From Microvelia longipes (Eukaryota; Arthropoda; Insecta; Hemiptera; Veliidae), in the NCBI GenBank assembly GCA_018340805.1, contig JACMZG010001911.1:50223713-50287712 (forward strand): 64,000 nucleotides of DNA. Direction: 5' to 3'. A model generated the notes under the pieces. It saw only the letters and a list, made by a program, of their open reading frames with translations. It was not told the origin of the DNA and made no database searches. Numbering within the stretch: position 1 is the stretch's first letter; every line of letters starts with the position of its first letter. Below are positions 36,145 through 47,294 of this stretch, piece after piece. The position numbers were made by a program, and so were the translations under genes.

Positions 36145-37657
36145 TCAAGTCTTTAAGTTATCTATAAAATGATGTTTGACTGCTTTCTTAAATGTTTCTA
36201 TTTTATTAATTTGTTTTAGTCGGGTAGGTAAGTTGTTGTGAAGTAGTGCTGCTTGGTACATCCAGTGTCTTTGTCCTGCTGTTGTTTTTCTGTACGGCAG
36301 TCCGTAAAGTCTTTGAGTCTCTGACCTGGTAGTTCGTCCGTGATCTACAGTCATTAGCGTGTGGTTTCCAATTTTGATTCTGTTTAGGCAAGTATAGTCA
36401 AAAAGTTGTTGTACTGGTAGTATTTTCAGTCTTTTGAAGAGTGGCTCACTGTGTTCTGTCATCTTTTTCTTAAGTAGAGTTCGTATGATATGTTTTTGAA
36501 TAATTATGACCTGACTTGTATTTGTATTTGCAGCTGCACCCCATGCCAGTATACCGTATTGAAGAATTGATTCTACCAGACCATAGTACACAGCTTTCAT
36601 TTGGTTTACTGTACAAAAGTCTCTTAGTTTCCTAAATATGTATACTGTTTGTCGAAGTCTTTTGGTCAGTATTGTCAAGTAAGGTTTCCAGTTCAAATGC
36701 TGGTCTAGAGTTATTCCTAAATATTTAATTGTTTTTGATTTGCTTATGGCAGGACATGCGCACGCTGTGTTGGTGCTAAAAGTATCTCCACATTGTTGCG
36801 TATGTATCTTCAGTGAGTCTATTTCAGGTTGTCCGGTGCTGTACAGAGAGAAAGTAAGAAAATTAGTTTTGTTTATACTTATAGTCAGTTCGTTGTTGTC
36901 TAGCCATGTCTTTATGTCCTTCAGGCTGTTTTCTATTGTCAGTTTTGTGTCAGTAAAAGATTTTGTCGAAGCCAAGACCAGTGCGTCATCGGCAAAACAT
37001 ATTATTTTAACCTTTTGACAGCTGTCAAAGAGGTCATTGACCTGGATAAGGAACAGATATGGTCCGAGACAAGTTCCTTGAGGAATAGAGTACTCAGAGG
37101 TAAAGCTATTTCCTAGTTTGCCATTTATTTTAGTTCTGTACTTTCTATTCTCAAGATAACTACGGAACCACTCGAGCATTTTCCCTTTTATTCCTATTTC
37201 CTCGAGCTTCTTAATCAGTAGTCTGTGTTGTACGGTGTCAAAAGCTTTCTCTAGGTCGATCTGTACTGCTATAGGTTTGTGTCCTTTGTCAAGTTGGTCT
37301 GTTAGATAGTTAATTGTTTCAGTGATGGCGTCCTGTGTGCTTTTACCGTGCCTAAATCCGTATTGGTGGTCAGATAGTATTTTGTTTTCTTCTAAGAAGT
37401 CAGTCAAGTACTTTTTAACAATTTTTTCTAATATTTTTGATATATTGGATAACATAGCTATTGGTCTGTAATTAGAAGGTTCATTCCGTTCTCCTTTTTT
37501 ATAAATAGGGTTAATTACAGCTATTTTCAAGCAGTCTGGAAAGACGCCCTTTTGAACACTTTGGGTGCATATGTGGTGTAATGGTTTTATTAGATGCTGA
37601 TAGTTGTCCTTTAGAGTGCTTACAGTTATACCGTCTAGTCCTGGTCCTGATCCCCCC
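36145..37657 (-). CDS. LINE-1 reverse transcriptase part of ORF2
   Basis: The frame is open from the G/C homopolymer at 37652-37657 to the stop at 36145. It begins with GSGPGLDGITV and continues through NPIYKKGERNEPSNYRPIAM. Numbering residues from the TTG codon at 37530, the RT motifs are VQIDLEKAFD (Asp92 and Asp98), IPQGTCLGP (149-157) and FADD (179-182). The C-terminal part (KYLGITLDQHLNW, LKILPVQQLFDYTCL) is as in CR1/L2-like elements; no RNase H follows. All catalytic residues that I can check are present. It is separated from the endonuclease frame by two frameshifts. Confidence 0.9.
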
Positions 37658-37765
37658 TGAGGTCACAAATAGCTTTCCTTACGTCGTCTTCTAGTATTGT
37701 TATGTCAGTTAGTTTGTTTGTTGTATTTTTTATGTTTTTTGTTTTTGTTTCACTTTTATTCTTTT

Positions 37766-39094
37766 TTATTTTGCTAGTATTTTTCCTACTTGGGAATAAT
37801 ATTTACCAAAAATATCAGCTGCTTTCTCTGGCTCTTTGATAGCATCTATTTCTATGTTATTTTGCTCATCTTTTACACTCTTTATACTCTCTTTATTTTT
37901 ATTCTTTTTATGAGTAATTTCATTGATGACGTTCCAAACTTCTGTTATTTTATTGTCAGTTTTTTCTATTTTCTTGGCGTAATACTCATTTTTTGTTTTT
38001 TTAATTATTTTATCCAGTTGTTTGGTGTGCTTGTAGTAGCTGTATTTAATCTCCTGATTAAAAGGTTGCCTATTTAGTTTTTCAGCAATTTTTTGTTTTT
38101 TCCTAATTGAGACTACAATAGCATGTGTTATCCAAGGCTGTAGTTTGTTAAATTTCCTTTTAGTCTGTACTTGTAAGGTTTCAGTAGCGGTCTCAGTATG
38201 TCCTTGAATTGTATTTATTAACGTTTCTGTCGCTATATTCAAGTCAGTTTTGTCTAGTACTTGTTTCCAGGTCTCAGTTTTAAGCAGTTGGCTTAATTTC
38301 TCTTTATCTAGTTTTTTTATTTCTGTCGGTTGCGGTTGAGTCGTCTTTCTCTGTTTGCCTATATTAATATTTGCTAGTATAGTATAGTGGTCGGTAATGT
38401 TAGTTTGTACAATATAAGCATCTACTTGGTCGCTAAGTCGGTCTGTTGTAAATAAATGGTCAATGCATGTTCTGGTGGTAGCTGTTACTCTGGTTGGTTT
38501 CGTTATCAATGGTATTAACTTGTTACTCATCATCATTTCTAAGTATGTCTCAGAGTCTCCACTAAGAGGTATCAATTCCTCTTTATGTTTCTCTAAGATA
38601 TTTATATTAACGTCTCCTACCGCTAAAAGATTACTATTGTTGTTTTTCTTAATTATTGACTCTAACTCTTTAGTGAATACTTGCGGATTTCCATTTGGCG
38701 ACCTGTATAGTGCTATAATTTTTGTATTTATTTTTTCAGTCATTTGCTCTTCGCTTATTATAGGTTGTTGGTCAAGTTGATCGTTCACGTATACCACAAT
38801 TCCACTATTTTTATTAAAATTAAATTTATTTTTGATTTGCTGATAACCTCCTAATGAGTAATAATCGATAGGTAAGTTTTCTGACCAGGCCTCGGACAGT
38901 ATTATAACATCAGCTCGAATTTTAGATATTTGTAAATTGATGCGAAATTCATCAAAGTTTTTGTTCAAGCTTCTTATGTTCATATGTAACAAGTTAATAC
39001 CATTTTTATTTAGCTTTAAATCATTCATATTATTTATTATTTTTTCTTGTTGCTTTATCAAAAATTCTTCAGTTTCTATATTTATGTTGTTCAT
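37766..39094 (-). CDS. LINE-1 AP-type endonuclease part of ORF2
   Basis: A 442-residue frame starting MNNINIETEE. Endonuclease motifs are HMNIRSL (Asn39), LSEAW (Glu68), YRSPNG (130-135), GDVNIN (Asp161, Asn163), CIDHLF (Asp212) and TDHYT (Asp235-His236). It ends at a TAA within an A-rich run; shifting frame there continues with KKNKSETKTKN..EDDVRKAICDLRG up to the G homopolymer at 37652-37657, where a second shift enters the RT frame. The enzyme nicks target DNA to prime reverse transcription. Confidence 0.9.
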   Translation of the reverse strand: MNNINIETEEFLIKQQEKIINNMNDLKLNKNGINLLHMNIRSLNKNFDEFRINLQISKIRADVIILSEAWSENLPIDYYSLGGYQQIKNKFNFNKNSGIVVYVNDQLDQQPIISEEQMTEKINTKIIALYRSPNGNPQVFTKELESIIKKNNNSNLLAVGDVNINILEKHKEELIPLSGDSETYLEMMMSNKLIPLITKPTRVTATTRTCIDHLFTTDRLSDQVDAYIVQTNITDHYTILANINIGKQRKTTQPQPTEIKKLDKEKLSQLLKTETWKQVLDKTDLNIATETLINTIQGHTETATETLQVQTKRKFNKLQPWITHAIVVSIRKKQKIAEKLNRQPFNQEIKYSYYKHTKQLDKIIKKTKNEYYAKKIEKTDNKITEVWNVINEITHKKNKNKESIKSVKDEQNNIEIDAIKEPEKAADIFGKYYSQVGKILAK

Positions 39095-39539
39095 GTTCTA
39101 ATTATTGAGTTAAATTAATTTTTAAACTAGTATTATTATGGACTATTATTAGTTCAGATTTTATTATTATGTTAGTATTATTATAGATTATTATTAGTAA
39201 AGTTGGTTATTAGTTTATGTTAGTATTATTATAAATTATTATTAAAATAGGTTTTTATTATTATGTGTTAGAATTATTAGATATAATTATAAGTTAAAAT
39301 TAGGAATTAGTTTATGTTAATATTAATGTAGGTTATTATTAGTAAAGATTAGTATTAGTATATGTTAGTAAGATAGATTGTTTAGTAAAGATTGGTGGTA
39401 GTATATTGTAGTTATATTATTTAATATACTTAAAGATTAATGAGACTAGTTAAATAATATAATAAATTAATATAGATAAATAAATAATTTTATATTAATA
39501 AATGTAGATAAATAAATAAATTGATATAAATAAATAGGT

Positions 39540-39698
39540 TTAGTTGGTTACTGGTGTTTGGTTTCCTTCCTCCTGAGGTCCAACTGAGGTGCTCTGCTGT
39601 TGTCCGCTGGTTATTTGCCCTTCTCCTCTATCTTCATTTTGTATAGAGTTCTTTATTCTTTCCAGCTCTTTGAAAGATCTAATCCAGATAGCTCTTTC
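39540..39698 (-). pseudogene. LINE-1 ORF1 C-terminal remnant
   Basis: An open stretch of 52 codons ending in TAA: ERAIWIRSFKELERIKNSIQ, then a Q/S/E-rich tail. Low-complexity, charged composition is typical of ORF1 tails; the upstream part is absent. Between it and ORF2 lies about 440 bases of very AT-rich spacer. Confidence 0.55.
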
Positions 39699-39714
39699 AT
39701 TTAAATTATTTCAA

Positions 39715-40912
39715 TTAAATTACCAAAAACCAAAATTTAGGTCGATAAAAAATAAATTTCGAGTAGGGTGTCGTTTTCTATGTAATTTTGGGCGCTGAAT
39801 CGAATGAAACCGGTCCGAAGACGATACGACCACTTTAAGTTACCAAAAAGTCGAAAAAACCACAAAAATATAGAAACCAACATTACGGTCGTTGAAAACT
39901 AAATTTCGAGTAGGGTGTCGTTTTCAATGTTTTTTGGGCCTCTGAGTTGAATGGCAGTGGTCCGGAGTCAATACGACCACTTAAACTCAGAGTACCTAGG
40001 TTCACATCCTGGAAAGGTCGATAATTTTTTATCGTTTTTTTTTACTTAATATAAGTTTACAACTAGAAAATAATTCTGGCGCGGTGGTCCGCATGTCGGG
40101 CGAATTTCCTTTGGATGCGAGCTCTCAACCCAGAGTACCTGGGTTCAAATCCTAATAGGGACAATAATTTTTTATCGTTTTTTTACCTAATATAAGTTTA
40201 TAACTAAAAATAATTCTGGCGCGGTGGTCCGCATGTCGGGCGAATTTCCTTTGGATGCGTGTTTCCGTGCTTTTTACATTATATAAGTTTACAACTACTA
40301 AATAAATAATTCCGGCGCGGTGGTCCGCTGTCGGGCGAATTTCATTAGAATGCGTGTTTCCGTGCTAACAACTCATTTCTTGCTTATGCAAGAACCATGC
40401 CCATTGCGTGGTTCCGGTTCATGCTTTAGAACCTAAGCAGTTACTCAATTGTCAAGCACTGCTCGTAACTCATTTGTCTGTATTTTCCAAAGGAAATGCG
40501 CTAAAACCTTTAAAGATAACTTACTAAGCTTAAAGATAAGTACTAATCTTTAAACTAGTGCAATAATAGTGCGTACTTCTAATTTTAGAGGCATAGTTTT
40601 GTACAACAACTGGATGATTATGCGCATTTCCTTAGGAAAATACAGACAAAATGAGTTACGAGCAGTGCTTGACAATTGAGTAACTGCTTAGGTTCTAAAG
40701 CATGAACCGGAACCACGCAATGGGCATGGTTCTTGCATAAGCAAGAAATGGGTTGTTTAGCACGGAAACACGCATTCTAAATGAAATTCGCCCGACAGCG
40801 GACCACCGCGCCGGAATTATTTATTTAGTAGTTGTAACTTATATAATGTAAAAAGCACGGAAACACGCATCCAAAGGAAATTCGCCCGACATGCGGACCA
40901 CCGCGCCAGAAT
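39715..40912. repeat. Repeat A, right copy, inverted relative to 30981-32210
   Basis: Contains the same modules in reverse order: GGTGTCGTTTTC.., GGTCGATAATTTTTTATCG, two tRNA-like units, then a palindrome with arms 40212-40501 and 40622-40912. The A box TGGCGCGGTGGTCCGC is at 40077-40092 and the B box GGGTTCAAATCC at 40141-40152. It adjoins the truncated 5' end of LINE-1 and lies between the two tetraspanins. Confidence 0.85.
40070..40160 (+). promoter_or_regulatory. Internal pol III promoter-like A and B boxes of repeat A
   Basis: A box TGGCGCGGTGG and B box GGGTTCAAATCC are separated by 64 bases start to start, longer than in a tRNA but tolerated in some SINEs. A T-rich block that could act as a pol III terminator follows. 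The A-box unit recurs at about 40217 and 40316. Confidence 0.5.
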
Positions 40913-41613
40913 TTTTTTTATTTTCAATAGCAGCCTCATATTTTCTCATTATTTTATTTTATTTATTTATTTTAACAATTTACAATAAGCGGCCGTTTAA
41001 TGGCCGATTTATTGTATTTATTATTATTCATTGAGTGCTTCAGAAATGAGTAACAATAATTTATTTTATAAGTCCATATGAAAACTTGTGACAAGCTAAT
41101 TAAATATTGCGTTTGACCACTAACAGTTGAATAAACTACTTGATCGTTTAACACATAAGTAAGTATGTATGTAAGTAAATCAGGTGTTTCAATTAATACA
41201 TTAAGAAGTTCGCTGATATCGTGTCAGAATGATACGATATTAAAAGAGCGCGTCGGTCTCAGTCGCGGACGCTGCGTTCTGGTTTGGTGATAATAGGCCT
41301 CTTTTTCACGTTTAAGTTCTAGGTTCTAGCAGATGAGATGTTTTTGATGGATATATATTTTAACAAAAGACTACACTAATCAAAAGATATTTCTTTATCA
41401 AAACTCTCTCTCATTTGTGGTATTTTTATTTCTTTGACATAGTAATGTTGACAGCTATATTTTGTATGAAGGCAGTAAAAATTCTGTTTTAGTTATATAC
41501 CTTAAAGTAATAAGTACTTATAGCAAAAGTGTATCAAAGAAACGTAAATATAAATATTTTTTATGGAAAAACTTGTCAAAGTAAAATAAATAATATAGGG
41601 TTCATAAAATGAA

Positions 41614-44600
41614 ATGGGAAAAGAATCAAGTTCATCCAATAAAATTGAGAAAAATAAACACCGAGGCTACTTATTGATGATAATAGTTCTACTTAGCAGA
41701 CGCAATGTGTCCCCAGAGATTGATATATGTGGCAAAGTATATGACTACTATTACATTGGTGTTGTAGAAGTAAGTACCAAATGCTAATTTTGTTTATGAA
41801 TATTTACCATCAAGGTGGCCTAACGATTTTGCTTGGTCATTTATAATGTTCCCTACATCCCCTGTCCCACTGCCCAATAATGGTTATTAATGATATGCTA
41901 GTAACAGATAAACATACTCTCCACCTCCTCCAAAGAACCTAATTTTTCTCTTATGAGTTTAAACCCATTATGGTTTTGATTTATATGGTATGGGATGAAA
42001 AAAATAATTTTAAGGTAAAATTAACTTTTACTTTAAAAGTTGACGACACATCAAATTTTCGTGCTTTATCGGTCAATTCTACATAGCTCTAAGCTACTTG
42101 GACACTAAGTTGGTATGATTTGGTGGATATTTTCGACGTTAAACCACATTCTAACGCTAGACCTTAGTGACTGCTATAAGACTACTCCTATTAATAGTTA
42201 TTTGGTATGAACAACCCCTTAACAACACCAACTTCGTCTTTTCACCAATAAGCTTTTATTCACTCTGAGCAGAGCCGGCTTTCGGCTATAATGCCATCTA
42301 CAGTGCCGGTGAGATGTTGAGCCTTTCAAGAGTCTGACTGGACAAAAAGCTTATTTGTGGAAATACAAAGTTGGTGTTGTTAATATTGTAGATCATTCCA
42401 CGGCCCAATCTAGTAATGCCCTCGAATGGGAGTAGGGACTTTTTGCTTCTTAGACTTATTTTGTTTTGATCAAAATGTATTTTCAGGACAAAAAAAATGG
42501 TTAGTCTTTCTTTGGTAACCACCACTAGATCCCATCAATTAACCGATGGGATCTGCTGCTCATCAAAGTAAGACTTTTACCAAAATAAGTTTTACTGTCA
42601 AGGATCTTTATATTTTGAAATAATTATTTTAATTTATTTTTAGAGTCTATGTGTGCTGGCGGCTATAGTGACAGGTTTATTAATGGATGAGCTCCCTGAC
42701 TATGGTCCTATTATAAGTAGCGATGTTAAAAGAGTCAATATATTTTGCTTCTATTCATGTCTAACGGTTATCTTGATGTGTATATGCGTTACAGCCTTTC
42801 TGATATTTTATTCCATCCGTTTTGCAATTACAGATTAATATGTGAAATAATTGTATGTATATGTCTTTAATATTATGTAGAGCTATTACTATTATAACCT
42901 TACATAAACATTATGTTCGTTTGTTCAAAACGATGGATTAAGAAATAGCTTATCGATCCCGACCTTCTTACAGTCATAGAGATATATAATAGAGGGAGGA
43001 TAGCCTATCTCAATGCATTGCGAGGCCTGAAACATAATTTTGGGGCTCTCAGGGGCTCTGTGTAACCTCATTGAAACCTCCTTGAAGAGTGAGTTAAGGT
43101 TATAATAAATCAATTATTTTCGGCTTCCTGTGTTTTTTAACGTTATACGATATAATTAATTGTTATTTTGTACTGGTCAGGTGGGCGGTCAGGTTACTTT
43201 TTCGATGTTTCAAAATTAAACATATAGGTCCCCTCTAGTAATAATATCTCTATGCTTACAGTGACTACTTGATTAAATTTATTTTTATTATCTATACCAT
43301 AGAAATATTATTAGTGAGTGTCCCCATTTAATTGAGTTTTGAAATAGCGAAAAAGTAACCTGAACACTTTCGACTGTTAAGATAATCAAAGATACAGAAT
43401 AACATTATTTTAACTTATATATTATTAACGTTTAATACAAATCATAAAAAATGTGTGAAAAGCATATGTAATTGATTTATTATAACCTTAAATCGCTGTT
43501 AAAATAGGTTTCAATAATGTTCACAGGGCCCCTGATAGCCCCAAATAGATGTTTCAAACTTCTGAAAGTAATGAGGCTGTGACTGCTCTAGTAATATACA
43601 CTATGATCAGTACTAACTACTTCTACTCACCTGAGAATCTAGGTCGCGAGAGGTGACGCCTCTAAAATCTACCGTTGAATTAAAAAACAAACATGAAATC
43701 CACCGCGTGACGTAATTCCACCGCCCGCTGAGCTTGAGGAATTAAATGACAAGCCGACATCCTTTTTTTAAAATTCTATATAATGTAATCCCTTTGACAT
43801 AAATACTCATCACTTTACCCTAATATAAGAAGATGGACCAAATCACCAAACAATGTCATTATTGTTTTTATGTTTTCGAGGTGGCACAATGGTCCACATG
43901 ACAAAGATTTGCTAAATACCAAACGAATGGCCAAATAAATAAATGTGGCTAGTAAAATAAATATATATATATAGAAAATGCCAACCAACCAATCACAATA
44001 AAGTAAATCAATATTATATTAATAAAACAAGATATAAAAGACAACAACAATGTGGCCATGAAGCTGTCACAGGGCCACCCCTAGCCCATAGCAGCAATGG
44101 GCCGAAGACCTGTACTAAACACCCTAAATTTATCCTGAAATAATTTCATCACCACTTTTTAAGATCAAATTTTGTAATAGGTTTCGTTAATTTTCAGTTG
44201 CTAATAATTATCGCAGGGTTTCTAGTAATTGTCGTAGTATCAGGGAGCGTTCTTAGAATAACATGGGACGAATGGAAAATGAAGCAATACATGCTCGAAC
44301 ATTTGACGCCTAATGAGTATTGGTCTCGACTTCAGCATCAAGTAATTGTCGTCTTTTTAACGTATTTAAAGTATTTAGTTATTGAATAAGTCTTGGTCTA
44401 AAACCCCGGGGCAAATTTCGTGACCGTTGAGCCCAGAGGTGGACTAGCCAGTGTAGCCCTTTTTAGGCTCCTCTGCCAAAATTACACTTAAAGAAAATAC
44501 AACGAAAATTTAAAAAATAATATTAGGGCAGGGAGAGCTAGGAAGAGCTCCAAGAGACAAATTTTTTCTTAAAAATATTCTCAATTTCCTATTGTTATCT

Positions 44601-46691
44601 TAATCTAAGGTCTTTGAGGTCCCTATTTATTTTACTTGGACTTTTAAGGGTCCAATAGGGCAGATTGAGGTCAAAAAGTTCTCATATATGATTTATTGTT
44701 TGACCTATAATGCTGAAAAAAGAGTAATAATAAAAGAGGAAGAAGTCTCTCCACAAAAATATATTTCTATATAGCAAAGCGCTTTCAACCTTACAAGAGG
44801 TCATCACCAGTGCTAGACATTAAATAAAGAAGAGGGTGATATGTGAGTCTTACAGATCAGATATCTAAGATAGACTGATTATCTTTGATATCTGATCTGT
44901 AAGACTCATCTATCACCCTCTTATTTATTCAATGGCTAGCACTGATGATGACCTCTTATTAGGTTGAAAGCGCTTTGCTATAAAGAAGTATACTTTTGTG
45001 GAGAGACTTCCTTCTCTTTTATTAAGATGAACTCCATTAACGCTCACCTTAGTTCTCCAAAGAGTAATAACTTAAATTTCATAAAAATATGTGTTTATAA
45101 GTCAATTAATAAATCATTATATATGAGAGCTGTGCTACTCTCTTTCTCTAGAACAGTTGTATAATATGATCTTTAGTTTGATAGAATATGTCAGATTTTT
45201 AAGTCTGTCTTTATCTTACACATGATAACATGGAAAAACATGCAATTTTACATTTTTTGTGCGTCTTGGAATGTAAATTAGAGATTTTTGTTGTCTGGTT
45301 CTATTAAACAAATTTCGATGGTTAAATCATTGATTTGTCTCAAATTTAATAAACTTAAAATAAGAGTCCTTTAATTCTTTTTATAAATCCAATAAAAACA
45401 GCGCTTTAAATCAAAACCAATATTTGTGCCATTTTTTGGATTTTGAAGGGGCACAGGCCAAAATTCCCTGATCTGAAATGGGATACCACCTGATCCTATC
45501 AGGGAGCCAGAATAAATCAATCTAGCGGGTTAAACCTTTGGGGCTCGACCTCACGAAATTTGCAATGGGCTCTTAGACTATCTAGTTCGACACCGCGGAT
45601 AAACTCCAGTGCAGTCACACTGTATTCAACGATAACTTCTCTATTTTTTCGACTTGAGAATCATAGTTTTAAAATATTCTGTTCATTAAGGCAATAACCT
45701 ATTTTTAAATGAATATTCTTCTTTTAATAACAATTTTTGTAAGTTTTTTAAAAAAACATTTAACTAAAATATTATTGTTACCGAAATGGCTAAATTCGGA
45801 AAATTGATATTTACCAATTAGTTATTGTTTAGTAGTTCAGATGCTGTGGAGTAGACGGTGCTCAAGACTGGGAGGATTTAGCTTTCGACATTACTTATGA
45901 TACGAGGAATATGGACACAAAACTAAAGAAAATTGAATCGCCGTTACTACGTTTAGGTCATTATAGGAAAAGAGATTTACTCAGTAAGTGATTATTTCGT
46001 AAATAAACCATCACACACAAAAGTTAATCTTTTTATTAATTTTTAAATTTAAAAAAGAGAAAACAAGAGGGAAGAAAACAAGACTTAGAATTTGAAAAGG
46101 CCTTGGAAGGAATTATACTGAGTTAAGTAAAAGACTTACACACAGATTGGGTAATCCTGCATTAAAACCCGCATGCGTCGTAGAAATGCTAGCTCATTTC
46201 AATGAGCTAGCAAAATTGCGATCGTCGTAGACTTTTTCAATATTTCTTTCTCTACATATCTTCTAAAATTTGTATATTGTATATTTTACCGTGCGTTTTA
46301 CTTAATGGATAATGTTAAGATAAACCAATAAAACAAATTAGGGCAAATTCCCAAATGAAATAAAATTAGAGTATTGGAATTGTTTTATTAAACTTTGATT
46401 TGTCCTGCAGATCACTATGAAGCCAATGGATTACGTAACGCAACAGGTAGTGGTGCAACAGAAGTGACAATTTATCTATCAAAATTCCAGACAAACATAT
46501 CATGTCAGCATTCATCTCCTGGGTGTTACAAGGGTTTCGCAAATTACATGGACTCTATGATAACTACAACTGTCTGCTCATTTTATTTGTCTGGATTTGT
46601 GTTGGTAATATATATTTTTATGTTTATTTGTAACACATTAAGATATATATATATACACCCAGATGGAGCATTTCAGATGTATCAACATTAA
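41614..46691 (+). CDS. Second tetraspanin (+), divergent paralogue with exon 2 phase break
   Basis: Proposed exons: 41614-41769 (tentative), 42644-42852, 44198-44341, 45836-45983 and 46411-46691. Exon 4 starts FRCCGVDGAQDWED, the large-loop signature, after LQHQ from exon 3. Exon 5 has SCQHSSPGCYKGF, then the last membrane span (VCSFYLSGFVLVIYIFMF), and ends ..GAFQMYQH. The loop, about 110 residues, has four cysteines and possible glycosylation at NAT and NIS. Exons 3, 4 and 5 join in phase. Exon 2 (SLCVLAAIVTGLLMDELPDY.., then a span) meets an in-frame TAA at 42836, but the frame ending PFCNYRLICEII and the donor GTATGT at 42853 fit exon 3; one base is out. So this is a pseudogene, an assembly error or a different splice. 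Exon 1 lacks a clear membrane span and is weak. MITEs and a palindromic Penelope-type element sit in its introns. Confidence 0.7.
42975..43254. mobile_element. hAT-like MITE-1, copy 2, intact
   Basis: 280 bp, ends CATAGAGATAT and its inverse, flanked by the identical octamer CTTACAGT at 42967-42974 and 43255-43262. Matches the outer element at 2027-2752. Confidence 0.88.
43298..43605. mobile_element. MITE-1, copy 3, opposite orientation
   Basis: Begins CATAGAAATATTATTA and ends TAGTAATATACACTATG. The internal block TTTTGAAATAGCGAAAAAGT is the inverse of the family block. Flanks ATCTATAC / ATCAGTAC match at six of eight positions, as expected for an old 8-bp duplication. It lies 44 bases from copy 2. 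A further fragment of the family is at 55884-55975. Confidence 0.75.
44030..44125. repeat. GC-rich mini-hairpin family, decayed copy
   Basis: ACAACAATGTGGCCATGAAG, CACAGGGCCACC and AATGGGCCGAAGACCTGTA align to the 23.17-23.29-kb units with the palindromes eroded. Confidence 0.5.
44727..45025. mobile_element. 300-bp palindromic element with hammerhead motif
   Basis: Almost fully palindromic: TAAAAGAGGAAGAAGTCTCT.. on the left is mirrored at the right, centred near 44877. The right arm carries, on the plus strand, CTGATGA (44942-44948), a stem II with CCT/AGG, GAAA (44966-44969), a stem III AGC/GCT and the triplet CTA. The left arm's copy has a damaged core. Stem I pairing is poor beyond the first base pair. 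It inserted in intron 3 of the plus-strand tetraspanin. Confidence 0.7.
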
Positions 46692-47290
46692 CATCTTTAA
46701 ATAAGGAGAAAACGACATAATCCTAGTCTACGCAAAATTCTCTTGCGAGTTCAAATTTATCATTATTATTTTGGTAACTATTGCCCAAATACGATAATAT
46801 TCTTACCACTTTTGGTAACTTAATTGGTAACTTAAAAAAGTTAAGATAGAGCATGCAGAGTAATATTCCTTATTTTAAAAACTCCATTGAACCCTAAAAA
46901 GTTTTATACCTATAGCACTCTATTTCGCAAATGTGGTATCAAGCTATTCTTTGACATAAAACATCAGTTTTTGATAAAAATATTTCATTATTGTGTTTTT
47001 GAACAAAAATCGTTGATAGGCAAACAATAGCCCTATGTAAAATTTCTAAAATAGTGAACTGTAAAGTCTGCAGCGGCGCGATAAAATAAATAACGTAAAA
47101 AATCCAAAAATCCAGGTTAATTAATTAAGTTTATTTAAGCATGTTTTAAAACTAATTGTTTTTAAACCTCTTAACTTGCTGGTTAAAAGCTCGGCAAGTT
47201 AAGAGGTAAAGTTATGACTATTAGTCCAAGAGCCGTACCTGAAAAAATGTGACTTATTTTGTACCACTTTAAACCAAATTATTCTGAAAG
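46692..47290. other. 3' flank of the plus-strand tetraspanin
   Basis: No exon seen. It includes a 13-bp hairpin (47167-47179 with 47194-47206) and AT-rich sequence. Confidence 0.45.
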
Positions 47291-47294
47291 TATA

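Larger units (their letters stand above)
35355..39700 (-). mobile_element. LINE-1: CR1/L2-type non-LTR retrotransposon, 5'-truncated
   Basis: Read from right to left: the C-terminal tail of ORF1 (39698-39540), an AP-type endonuclease, a reverse transcriptase without RNase H, a 3' region with a (TATG)n microsatellite, an AATAAA signal (35389-35384) and a 19-base poly(A) tail at 35373-35355. It stops at about 39700 inside ORF1, so the copy is 5'-truncated. Coding frames are long and nearly intact, suggesting a fairly young insertion. I found no clear target duplication. Confidence 0.9.

Noticed and set aside
36740..37018. 92-codon plus-strand frame
   Set aside because: It is antisense to the LINE-1 reverse transcriptase.
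38463..38780. Hydrophobic 105-codon plus-strand frame resembling a membrane protein
   Set aside because: It is antisense to the LINE-1 endonuclease, whose motifs are clear.
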